Source of the DNA: Bombyx mori | Taxonomy: Eukaryota; Arthropoda; Insecta; Lepidoptera; Bombycidae | Length of the DNA stretch: 64,000 nucleotides | Direction: 5' to 3' | NCBI RefSeq assembly: GCF_030269925.1 | Contig: NC_085107.1 | Coordinates: forward strand, 18,664,001-18,728,000 | Part shown: piece by piece, positions 11,111 through 22,399 of the stretch | How positions within the stretch are numbered: the stretch's first letter is position 1 | Layout of the letters: every line of letters begins with the position of its first letter | Notes under the pieces: model-generated | The model's input: only the letters and a program-made list of their open reading frames with translations | Databases searched by the model: none | Told to the model about the DNA's origin: nothing | Position numbers and translations under genes: made by a program

Positions 11111-13640
11111 AATCAGCACTAAAGTTGGACACGTAGCTTGACCCGTCAAAGCTATTTATAGACTTAACTTTGATCAAGCGCCCTCTGAAGTGAACATGTT
11201 TTTGTTAATGCTGTTATTAAATATTAATTACCTAGTTTGTGAATGTGCTAGTGTAATTCGATGATTTAATAACACAAGATAATAGGATGTTAAAATTAAT
11301 GTTTTTGGTTTCCAAAGTACTTGTTTGAAATAAAAGTTAATGAATTGAATCAGCGGTCATGATTACAATGATTTCAAATTTGATTTATGATTATCGTAAA
11401 TAAAAAACAATAATCAGGTATTTTATTTTAAATCGATTGAAAAGTTTATTTATTTATTTGTAATAGTCAAAAAAATTTGTTCTGTACTTTAGTCATATTA
11501 GATGATGTTTAAATTAGTTTCATTTTCAATCGAATAATATTGGTTTCACATATATTTTCATTTTGACCGTTCATATGAATCGTCAGTCTGTGGCAGGCCA
11601 TCCATAGGTCGGTAAGCCATGCCCGCTTCAAGTTATTTTGAAAGCTCAAAATTGGTAATAGATCCATTGTGCGCCGAAATTATATCATTAAGAATAAGAG
11701 AATGGATCGCAATAAGATCGATTGTAATAAGATCATGCGGAAACTTCTGATTTTGTAAAAGCATTGTTTTACAAAGCTTTCCAAAAACAGAGACCACGTA
11801 AACAGATTGGTTAGATTTTGAACGTTTTAGTGCATAACGATTTTTGGCACACATTACCAAAGAAAACAATTTTATCCGTTGAAAATTTAACTTAAAAATG
11901 TAACAGTTCGAACATCAAAGAATGTAAAATGAACGAAATGATCTGGCTTTGTCTCTGACATTGCCTTTTATATGGGCTACAATGAACAATTGATATCTAG
12001 TAAGCTGCACGTCCGAATCTGTATTTCAATACAAAGTTTAATTATGTATTATTTTAACACAAACTATTGATATCTTAACGATATTATCTTAAAATCGAAA
12101 ATTTTGGATTGGAAAATTTTGGAACAAATTGAATTGGGAAGCGAGTTAAAATTTTAAAAAAAATCATTTAATTTTGAAATAATTTTAATGAGTTTAAGTT
12201 TAATGAAATTAGTTAAAGCAAAAATTTCGAAAAGCGCTAAAAATTCTCCTTGTACTATGTTTTTCGACAAACAAATATCATGTCTGCCGTAGCTGCTTAA
12301 AATCCTTAACCTTACTATGAAATATCGTCATTGACTTGTGTTTAAATAAAAAATTAAATTTATGAAAAAAAATTGTATTATCATCTGCTAAAATCTGCGC
12401 TGTACTTTTTTTAAATGTATTTTAAACTGCAAGCACTATAATTTTAAAAGAATATTATGATTACAGTTATAATACTGATCACTGTAAGCTCTGTAACATA
12501 TTTAATTTTTTTCACTAATTAATAATTAATTATAATTTAATTTTTATCATACCAGAAATGTATAAATGTAATTCTGTGGAACTTGTGTTCGTAGCTACAT
12601 TCGTCAAGTAATTAATTCGATAGCATTTTTTCCTATTATTTGAATTAACTTTTAAATGTATAACATTGGACATTACAAACACTTCAGAACTAGAGTACAA
12701 GATCCATCTTATGATATCATTCATCTTATGTTGAGATGTAAAGTGAGACATTAATTATAATTAATTGATCAAATTCAACGAAACAAATATATGTATCTTT
12801 CTTGGAGAGAGATTTTCAATAAATGCTTCTAATAAATGAAAACATTTCCGAAAGTAAAACTAAATTTATCAATGTTTAGATTTCAAAATCAAAATTTACA
12901 TTACCTTATCGTCTCGAATTTTAAAAATTTCAATCCGTTTCATATTTTTCTTTTTTCTCCGTCCTTTTCTCCGTATTTATGCCACCGTTAACATTTTAAA
13001 TAAAAAAGTGGCCAATAATAAAGATAGGCATAAAAACAAAAAGCAAAATATTAAATTAACTTTGGTAGAGACGATTGTTTATTGCTACTTTAAGCGCGCT
13101 ACGTAATACAACATATTCCGTAGTTGGTTTTCTTCTTAATATAGAAATTGATCGGTTTTAAGCAGCCAAATAGCAGCTAAATAAAAGCGGTCGATTTGTC
13201 TACTACAGCAAAGCCCGTTCTCAGTAAGAGGCAAAGTTTAAACAAAACTCATTTTTGAAATATTTTATGCATCTAAGGTTCGTTGCTAATTAAATATACA
13301 ATAACACTATTTCATTTATTATATTCAGGTTCTTACAAACTAATTTTGACTATAAATTTATGGATGATTTTATTAATTTAAAAATGATTTAAATTTGATT
13401 TAAATTTACTAATCATTCAGTTTGATTTGATACCCATATAATAATTGTTAATTTATTAATAGACGTTTGAAACATGACGCCATATTAAAATAGTGATTAC
13501 GATATCTTCATCGAAACAAGGCAAATGAAATAACATGCTAAAATGAGTTGGCACATGGTAATCATATCGCTACGTCACACGAGATCTTCCGAGTGTGTTT
13601 GGTAATTTAAAACTTTGGTAATGCTCAATTAGCGAACGTC
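11111..13640. other. No gene seen; AT-rich spacer
   Basis: Strongly AT-rich. The open frames near 11633-11869 and 12530-12751 (minus) lack motifs and look accidental. ATTAATTATAATTAATT-type palindromes at about 12516-12540 and 12749-12766 could be worn terminal repeats but are too low in complexity to call. Confidence 0.35.
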
Positions 13641-13700
13641 TATAAAATCGTATATTACGACACAGTGACACGATCTCTCGTTTGAAAGCGCAAACATTAG
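13641..13700 (+). promoter_or_regulatory. Candidate TATA promoter
   Basis: TATAAAA at 13641-13647, with a CACAGTGAC-type initiator-like stretch at about 13670 (the expected spacing). The downstream 100 bases look like an untranslated leader. No coding exon can be tied to it with certainty; it could serve the exon at 15320. Confidence 0.3.
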
Positions 13701-14926
13701 TTTTACGACGAGCTCTTTGCTCGCGAAATGTTAAATTCCTAAAAATAAACTAACAAAACACGCGAGAAATTCACACAACGGGAATCTCTTTTTAGTGTTT
13801 CCGGTACCAAATACTAATAATCTAGGCAAATCGTTCATTTTTACAAACTCAATAATGCATGTGCATTCAAGAAATAAATCGCGCTATCATATAATTGTGT
13901 TGTGCACGCAAATACTATTTAGATATTTAAAAATGAGCGCGATCTGTGAACTCCGGGAGTATCTGCTGGTCCATCTCAAAGCACGTAGCATAAAATCAAA
14001 AAGAAAATAACAACTCAAGTTTGTAAATGATTCACGTTTTTTTTTATGTGAACGCTCCTCAACACCTGCAATAAAAACAAATTAAAAAAGGTTTAATTTA
14101 ATAATGAACCTGCAATCGAAACTACTAGTAACACAGGTGACGGCTGGTTTCGTACCAACAACAAGTCTGCCGGCTTGAGCCAGTAGTAAAGGTAACAAAA
14201 ATAAACATATATTACTAAAATAAACATACTTCGCTGTCGATTCCCACGTTAAAGAAGCGAGTCTATTCATCACAGTCACTCTCATTAAAGTACTATTTTT
14301 TTTTAAATATTTTACACTCCAGACGATGGCTATTACATATAACAGTAAAAAACAAGATTCGACTGTGCGAGGTGAAAATAAAATAAGATATACATTTTTA
14401 GCCAGTTCGACTTTTACTAATATAAATGTCCGACAAAAAAAGGCAACTTAATAAACACGAGATTTAAACGGCTTATGTGTTAAACATAAAAATTTTCGGT
14501 ACATTGCTATAGTAAATTAATTTATTATATTCGCAATAACAAAATGCGATTTAGTGTTTTTAATTTACCCTCTTTCACTAACACGAACTAAGCTTGAGAG
14601 CTTCACAATTAATTTCATAGAATATCATTGCAAACATATTGTGTTTTTTATTATATCATGCAAAACAAGAATATGAAATTAAATAGTCCAGTAAAACCCC
14701 GAATTGTTAAGAAAAAGCCTAATTGAATGTAAACAAACACACGGAGCATCCTATGACACCCAGATTAAAATATTTTAGTAAAAAAACACATAATTACACT
14801 ACACTTAACAGATAATTACGAGCGCAGCGTGACGAGAATTATTCAAAGAACGAATCTAATATAAGCTTGAGTTGCCATTGACCTATAATACGTGAAGCGA
14901 CTTCCAAAAAGAAACCACCATGCACG
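13701..14926. other. No gene seen
   Basis: AT-rich sequence between two promoter-like sites. Short frames at 13795-14010 (plus) and 14082-14285 (minus) have no recognisable features. Confidence 0.3.
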
Positions 14927-15319
14927 TATAAATAGCTCACAACAATACGTTTGCTTTGAGCACAGCCGATTGTCCGGCTAGAGCACTGAGGGCTGGGTAA
15001 TTACGCAAATGTGATAAAAAATTCGAGTACCAAAAATAAAAATAGCCGTCGCCACAAGCGCAGACACGGTAACTCCGGAATACTTTACGCATTCACTGAA
15101 AATATTCAACGGAAACATTCTAGTGAGACCGCCCGTGTGGTACGCGAACGATACTTCGTAAAAAAAAACTTCGTGCGCGCAATATAGGTACCGCATTGAT
15201 GCGTAAACAATGACAAGTTGTGTAGTGCATTAGCTATCCGAGAGGAATTGAAACGCGACAAAAAAAAATAGTGCCAGTGCTGTGTATTTCGTGTTCTAGT
15301 GATATAATATTCCGTATTA
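14927..15319 (+). promoter_or_regulatory. TATA promoter and 5' leader of the exon at 15320
   Basis: TATAAATA at 14927-14934 predicts a start near 14958. The leader up to 15319 is less AT-rich than its surroundings and contains short upstream ATGs. It leads straight into the ATG of a GC-rich exon with a strong donor. Confidence 0.4.
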
Positions 15320-15417
15320 ATGTTCGCGGGTGGTGGTGCCGGATTCCAGAAACAATCGAAGCCGCCCTGGGAGAACGCTAACACCACATCGACCCCGACC
15401 GAAGTAGCTCCGTCTTG
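15320..15417 (+). CDS. Probable first coding exon of an unidentified gene
   Basis: ATG at 15320 opens 32 codons plus two bases. The donor GTGAGT follows at 15418. The peptide starts with a Gly-rich stretch (MFAGGGAGF), then a Lys/Pro/Trp patch and a Thr/Ser/Pro-rich end. Base composition is clearly more GC-rich than the flanks, as expected of coding sequence. Next exons are not found in this window with confidence, so the gene is either long or interrupted by the repeats that follow. I do not recognise the product. Confidence 0.4.
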
Positions 15418-16214
15418 GTGAGTCATTTATTTTACGACATGCAAAATGACAGGTTGAAAATTGTTCAGGGTCATCGGAGATAGTGGCAACTTCGACTGGA
15501 TACGCGCTGCATTTATTTACGTACGGCATTTCGCATATAAATTTACGATCTATTACGAACTTATTTGGCGTACACGTGCTATTTTATTAGCGGTCGTAAG
15601 TTTAATAACTTATTAGTCGGTTATTAACTAAAACGTTTATTGTGCGCGCCGGATTCCGCTGCTGTTATAATGAAGGTTAAACTGTCTTCGTCTTGTGTAT
15701 TTCGCAAGCTGCGGTAACATATGTACCCGATCGCGTGATCTTCGTACATTGAAAAATAAATAAAAGAGCTTCAAAATTTCTCATGATTTTCAAAGCCGTC
15801 GATACCGTTTGATGTGTAAACAAAAGGTTCTTTAAAACTGACTGGGCATTCGATATTTGCACTTCCGATCTCAAACAAAATTAGAACTTAAAACAACGAT
15901 TTCAAATTAGAAATTGGCTTGAAACGGGCCAATGTTTTCGATGTTCGTTTTGTGTAACTGACAAATGTTTTCAAACAGCGTGCGGTTTAAGAGTTCACAC
16001 TTATTGATGTTTCCAGCCTTCATTTTTGAATGAATCAAAGCGGTACACCGCAATGCGTTTACGTTACGACTCCGGGGACTAGGTAGGTCGTTGAACTAGT
16101 TTTTTTAAATAAAATCTGATATTTTTCAAATATTTTTCTTTTGATAAGAAATCTTTGATGTTTTAAAATACTTATTGGAATCGGCCGGTTTTCGTTAACA
16201 CTATTAGCATCTGA
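15418..16214. other. Intron-like sequence, no gene seen
   Basis: AT-rich. If the exon at 15320 is real, this is its first intron. No other signal is recognised. Confidence 0.3.
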
Positions 16215-16470
16215 AAAAGGCTCTCTGCCATCTGCCGGGAACGTGTTTATGAGCTTCTTCGGACACATCATGCGGTCTCCTAGACGTGAATTAGAGAAGC
16301 TGATAATTTCGGGTCGCATAGAGGGCAAGCACGCCGTGGGCAGAACACCAGCCAGATGGTCAGATGTTGTAAGGGAAGTACTTGGTGGTACTCTGTACCA
16401 TGCGATCCATGCCACCCATGATCGAACACTGTGGAGGAACATCACATGTGGTCGCGATCCTCAGTAGTGA
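16215..16470 (+). pseudogene. RTE-like LINE fragment: C-terminus of ORF2
   Basis: An open stretch (16243-16467) encodes FFGHIMRSPRRELEKLI followed by GRIEGKHAVGRTPARWSD and a final DRTLWRNI block. This is the typical C-terminal tail of RTE-type reverse transcriptases. It stands alone, without the RT domain. A related but separate relic starts 1.9 kb downstream. Confidence 0.75.
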
Positions 16471-17742
16471 GGGAACGATATACTAGAAGATTAGCATTAT
16501 CAAAGTTTTTTCACCGCACTCATAAGATTCTTGTGGCATAGCTATAACAAAATCCTATTTGTAATTGCGTCCATGTTTCAGGATCGGCCAGCCAAAAGTA
16601 AATGTTTGAATTATGAAGTACAATAGCCACGTGAATAAATGTTACTAGTAATCTTGGTGACACTTTTTTTATCACAAATACTTACAGCAAGTGAACTCAG
16701 TGCATTTCATTTTATATTATATTATTTTAATACGGATTCTTAGAATTAAACGTTCTGTTAAACTTTCAAGCCAATACTATTTGCTCCAGATTCCGATTAC
16801 GCGAATTATGTACAATATTAGTATCACACGCACACCAATCGTCCGCAATTAGATCAGGGACTTAAGTATTTATCCGAATCAGATCATTTGTCCGCTACGA
16901 GACAGATTCTCTTCGAATACTCAAGACTAAAGCTAGGCTATCCGAAAGAGAACCAACATTTAAGAGAATTTTTACTATTGTTCAACTCTCTTTATCATCA
17001 TCAGAGCATTTTTGATTTACGGAGATTATTTTGAATAAAAAAATACTTTACTAAATTATCTTGTCGAAATAATGATTTTATTGAAATTATAATAACAGTT
17101 GACCGGGTGAGACTTGTCTTCGATTATTAATTTTTGATTAAGGCCACTAAGGCAGGTGATTAATTAAAAGGTATTTTATCCCTTAAAGTAAATATATATT
17201 CTCGTCTCTACCAAAGTTATTTGGCAAATATAGTCATAATATCAAATAACGTGGATGCTATTAGAATGGATTCATATTTAAATTGATTCCGATTGATTAT
17301 TTATAAAATTCGAGTAATCATTTATATACCTATGTCGTCTTTTACAAGTCGCACATATACGAGAAAAAAAAGCGTTAGCATTGCTTTAAAACAGCAGTCC
17401 GCGATTTATTTCCAATCCTTAAAAGACGACTAGGTAAATAATGAGACGGTAAATTGAAAGGGAAAAATCATTCTCTCTTTGATCGCATCAACAAATTGTA
17501 ACCAAAATTTTTGGTTCCGATATTTTGTATACGAATGTATGACGTAGTCTAGTAAGTTTTTGATTCTTAATCACTATATTGTAATCATTATTATCATCGT
17601 TATAATCAATAAATACCTACATAATCAATTTCACTATTATCAAATTATAATTGCTTAATCATACATTACTATTATCTGAAATAATATCAGCCATAATAAA
17701 AATTATGAGTCAATGTAATCCAATCTTCTCATTTATCTTTTT
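16471..17742. other. No gene seen
   Basis: AT-rich spacer. A short inverted pair GTCGTCTTTTA (about 17334) and TAAAAGACGAC (about 17420) is present; otherwise I see nothing. Confidence 0.3.
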
Positions 17743-17793
17743 TTTTATCGCCCCCTTATAGGCAGACGCTATGCCGCTGCCTACCGTTATCTC
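17743..17793. repeat. Fragment of a SINE-like repeat (family B)
   Basis: TTATCGCCCCCTTATAGGCAG followed by GCCGCTGCCTACCG. It matches the two ends of the family seen more fully at 55325-55452, with the middle deleted. Confidence 0.5.
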
Positions 17794-18377
17794 CCATAAT
17801 ATATTCATATATTTTACCACTTTTACACCCCTCTACCACACTCTTCTCGTCTGTTACTGCGGAACATACATACGCAGCAGCGTTCAGAAATAACAGTTCC
17901 GTCAAATTGAGAGTTGGACTTCACATCTCAGAGAAACCTAAACAGTAAGAGTCACGTGCAGCTCTGATGTCAATACGGAATCCCTTTCCACATTAGGCAA
18001 TGGAAATAATTCGTGACCTAGTGTGAAATTTATGATAGAGTCGAAGTCCATGCATCTAATAATTACTTGATACTTACTGATAGTTTTCAGAGCATGTTGA
18101 TTAATTTTTTTTTGTAGCATTTAAAATATAATGTATTTTAAATTAATTGTCACCCTACATTAAGATTTGGACTTGTTACTGAAACCAGACCGTTCAAACG
18201 ATCGACCTTTTAGAACTTTCGTTGGATATTGTTTTGGTATGAACAGTACTGTCAATAACACCAACGTTGTCAACATTATTAATATCGCTGACAATATTTA
18301 TCACAACAAAGAACAAAAACCTTTATTTGTCTTCCTCTCCTTAAAAGGGTTTGTTACAGTGCCGTTGTAAAAAGTCG
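17794..18377. other. No gene seen
   Basis: AT-rich sequence leading into the RTE relic. Open frames here show no motifs. Confidence 0.3.
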
Positions 18378-20860
18378 TAAAAGGCGACTAAGGTAAGGAC
18401 GTCATGTACAAATCAATCAAAACATACGAATATTCGCGTCAACCGATTGATGGCGTCACGAAACGTGGTGTAGTTACTAAAATGCAACAAGCTCGTGACG
18501 AGCAGCTGCGCCATCAGCGTGAGTAACAGCGCCCTGCGATCGCTAACCCGCATGCCCAGCGTGGCGATTATGGGCAAACCTTCCAATTATGGCAAGTCAG
18601 AATAATCCATGGCAACCATTTCCCGGTCGCCGTACTGCCCGTGATTACGGCGGTGGTCACGGTGAAAGCACGGCAGGGGGTGCGAAGAATCCCTGGGTTA
18701 CGGACTACGGCCGCCGAAAACAATTGACCTTGGCGAGGTACAACGGCTTGACGGCACGTTACGGCTTGACGAGCACCTGATACAACTCGAAGAAGAAATT
18801 GGGAAGATAAGGTGGCACATTTTGGGGTTATGTGAAATCTGAAGAGAGGAGGAGAATACAGTTACTCTAGAATCGAGTCATCTTATGTACTACCGAGGGG
18901 GAGACCAGTTATCCCAAGGTGGCGTAGGGTTCTTGATAAATAAAGTCATTTCAGACAATGTTATGGAAATCTTGAGTGTGTCGAACAGGGAAGTGTATCT
19001 CGTAATCAAAATGACTGAGAGGTATAGCCTCATGGTTGTGCAGGCTTACGCTCCGACCTCAACACACCCGAATGATGAAGTGGTGGATATGTTTGAAGAT
19101 ATATTATCAAAAGCTCTTAACAACACCACGAAGACCCCTATAAGTTTGTCATGGGAGATTTTAACGCAAAAATGGGAGTACAAAATTGCAGCGAAACGGT
19201 AGTAGCATTCCACGGTTTTGGCATTAAGAATCATAGTGGACAAATGAAATGGACATGACAAAGCCCTGACAACTTCATCATAGCGGATCAAACTGTCACC
19301 AGGGAGGTTCTCTGAATATTGACTTCAAGCATGAACGTGTCCGTTTGATGAGGTCCAGACTCCTACCTCACCTACTGCAGACCACAGTGGGATCTGAAAT
19401 ATTTCAGTCAAACTTGGTGAGCCAATTTGCTGCCTTGAAAATGTTAATAACGTTGACAAAACCCTCGAAAATATGGTTAGAATCCTCAGGAAAGAAGGTA
19501 CAAGATTTTGTGAAATGTGGGGTACCGAGGGAAAAGTTAGGCTTTCGGATGTACCCGGAGTTTTATGAGAGAGTGACATGAACATTCACTTGTCACTTTA
19601 TAAGAATACCGTGCACTTAAAAAAATTACAAACTGGTACGATACGATCTTCCATGCTCCAATACACGCTCTGTAGAGATCGAGCAAAATCGGGGGTTGAA
19701 AGTATTCGTCCAATCTTTGGGGAGGAGCCACTTAACCAAATTGACCACATCCAGAAGAGGAGTCGTTACTTCTAACCCTGAGATTTTGTCCGAGGTTGAA
19801 AGTTTTTATAGCCAGCTATACGCTTCGCGTGTTTCTCGTACTGATCCCGAAAATGACGATTCAAGAGCTACTTTGATGCGCCACATTAGCAAAAACTTGC
19901 CAGAAAATTGCCTTAGCAAAATTGGGATGGCTCTTGGACACCTTAAGAATGGAAAAGCCCCCGGAGAGGATGAAATCACGACTGAGCTTCTGTAAGCAGG
20001 TGACAAAACCCTGTCGAGAAACTTGCTTGCCCCATATCCCTTTGAGTCACATTTACAAGTTGTTTTCAAGAGTCATCACAAATCGTCTCGGAGACTCGAT
20101 GAGATTCAGCCACTACAGCAGGTTGGATTTCGAGGAGGATACAGCACCATAAACCACACAATACGGCAGATTATACAGAAGACCCATGAGTATAATCAGA
20201 CCTTGTGCTTAGCTTTCGTTGCCTTTGAGGAAGCTTTGAATTGAAACTTGAATTTATCAAATCTGGTCAGTTCTAGAACCCTTGCAGCGTTGCCAATTAG
20301 ACTGGCGATATATCCAAGTGATGAATTTACATCGTCGCGACTATAACCGTCCAAATAGAAAACCGGCAGTCTGAACACATCCCTCTGGATCGAGGAGTGA
20401 GACAAGACATCCCCAAATTGTTCACAAATGCATTGGAGGACACGTTTAAGATGCTGGACTGGAAAGGACGTGGCATAAACATAAACGGCGAATACATTTC
20501 ACACTTGAGATTTGCAAATGACGTCGTCATTATGGCCGAAACGTTTCAGGATTTGCAACGAATGCTGAACAGCCTAGCTGACTCTTCTAAGCGCATCTGT
20601 CTCCGGATGAAATTGCACAAAACTAAGATCATGTGTAACCAATATGTTCAGTCGGAACCGATTGCCGTATATGGTAGTTCTCTCGAAGTTGTTCAAAAAT
20701 ATATTTACCAGGGGCACACATTACAGTTGAGTACATTACAGTTCGAGAACGAGGCCAGCAGAAGAATACACCTGGGCTGAGCGGCGCTTGGGTACTAACG
20801 TCGAGTATTTTCGTCGTCTATTCCACAAAGCTTAAAGACTATTCAATCATGTATTGCTAA
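18378..20860 (+). pseudogene. Decayed RTE-type LINE (endonuclease and reverse transcriptase)
   Basis: Frameshifted pieces of one element in order: an N-terminal stretch (18589-18780); AP-endonuclease pieces (about 18740-19200, with GGDQLSQGGVGFLINK and VVQAYAPTSTHPNDEV); a linker (19345-19580); the RT start (19696-19995, with LKNGKAPGEDEITTELL); then RT (20023-20244); RT with HLRFANDVVIMAE at 20397-20780, where the usual FADD has become FAND; and the start of the RT tail (to about 20860). At least five frame changes or stops break it. LINEs of this type move by nicking DNA and copying their RNA at the nick. This copy cannot make a working enzyme. Confidence 0.8.
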
Positions 20861-21339
20861 GGAGTATCATAGCTATCAATAGAGTTTTTCTGGGAGCGTG
20901 GTGCAAGATCGAGACTTTGTTGGAAGTGGAGAATCCTATGATAATTATCTGCGAACAGAGTAAATGGAACTTAGTTCAACATGAAGGCATTTGCACTGCG
21001 AAAGTACCCCTTTGTTATGCAATTCCAAGGAGTATCCCTGCATCTTTCTGAGAGTCTGGAGTTATTGGGATCGGTATATCCAGCAGTGTTCAATATAGAA
21101 GTGAAGTCTTCAATGGAGCTGTTGAAGATGTCTCCATCATCTCTATTTTCCGATTGCGTTACCCGCTACCAAAGCTGAGTTCGTCCATACGAAGAAAAAT
21201 AGATAGCTACTTACTACCTGAGAGTAATGCGCTCAACTAGAGCTAGTTTTCAGATACCTTCTTTGCCACGTACTACTCACTACCAATGATATGTCAATTG
21301 TATGTGACAAACTTACTCCTATCACGGATTTTTTGTTTG

Positions 21340-21455
21340 ACCTTGTAAGCAAACGGGCATACAGCCCACCTGATGGTGAGTAGTTACTATCGCTCGTGGA
21401 CGTGAGCAATCCAAGGGGCACAGCCAAGTCGCTGCCTACCGATACCGGTTTTATG
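21340..21455. repeat. SINE-like repeat, family B copy
   Basis: Contains GGGCATACAGCCCACCTGATGG, then GTGAGCAATCCAAGGGGCACAGCCAAG and CGCTGCCTACCG. Homologous to 25394-25516 and 55325-55452 but more diverged. Confidence 0.6.
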
Positions 21456-21804
21456 AGCGCCATCACATATCTTTCTTCGAGTGACATTTGAAAACAGTCC
21501 CAAGCAAGCTGTGACTTAGCTATTGAAGCCCCAGAATTGCTCGTTTCCATTTTCAATGACCTCTTGCCTAAGGGTCAATAAAGCATCTGACCTGAATTTT
21601 ACTAGCGACATATTTGGCATTATTTTTCTTCATAATCGACGATGGTGACGAAGATGGTGAAGATATTTCGGACGACGACAGCTTTGTATTGCCCCGTCGC
21701 CGTGGTCGGACTTTTAACTGAGGGCAGCCACAATACGAGAGTTATCGTGTTGCGCCATTTTTCAAAGTAGCGTTCTAACATTTTATTAAAATACTTACGT
21801 ACCT

Positions 21805-22005
21805 ATCAGCTCTAGATTCACGTCGTCGTCAAGATCAACATTCCTCACATACCACAGTGCTCCGACGGCTGTCTTACAGAAACGGGATTGTTATTGTTTT
21901 GTATGCAGGCCGCGTGAGCGAACACTACACTTGCAAAGGTCATGATGGAACGTATGCTAGTTTTCTAGAGCATCACCTCGTTACGGCCGAAATCAATTAT
22001 TATGA
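21805..22005 (-). mobile_element. Short jockey-LINE fragment (ORF2 C-terminal region)
   Basis: Matches the intact LINE's ORF2 tail in antisense (compare 42075-42275). Shared blocks include GCTCCGACGGCT, GCGTGAGCGAACACTAC and CTTGCA.GTCATGA. It is heavily mutated and lacks the rest of the element. Confidence 0.7.
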
Positions 22006-22399
22006 CTATGTTTCAGTTCCTTAAGCTTCATATGTCTCTTGCCGTAGATAGCTATTTCGTCTCGTTGCGCCGTCTCTAAGCTTCGAGGCGAAAACTTTAA
22101 GCTTTCATAGCGCTTAGGCTCGTTGATGTCTTCTTTTTCAATACCATTTGTCGTATTACTATTAACTTAAAAATGTTCAGCACATATTATTTAAATGCTT
22201 TATTAAGTTGATGTCCCGGTTGTAACATAATTTTGTAAAAAGTCTCAAAAATAATCGTAACCATCATAATTTTACAAAATTATAGAAAATACTCTAACAC
22301 TGTTAAAATCCAAGCGATAAAAGCTATAATACCTACTGGTATGCTTTATTTCTTAAATAAACCAAGTTTTCACTGTAAATGGTCAGCGGTTGATCAATC

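Noticed and set aside
12516..12766. MITE with TTAATTATAATT ends
   Set aside because: The repeats are low-complexity A/T strings that arise often by chance in this composition.
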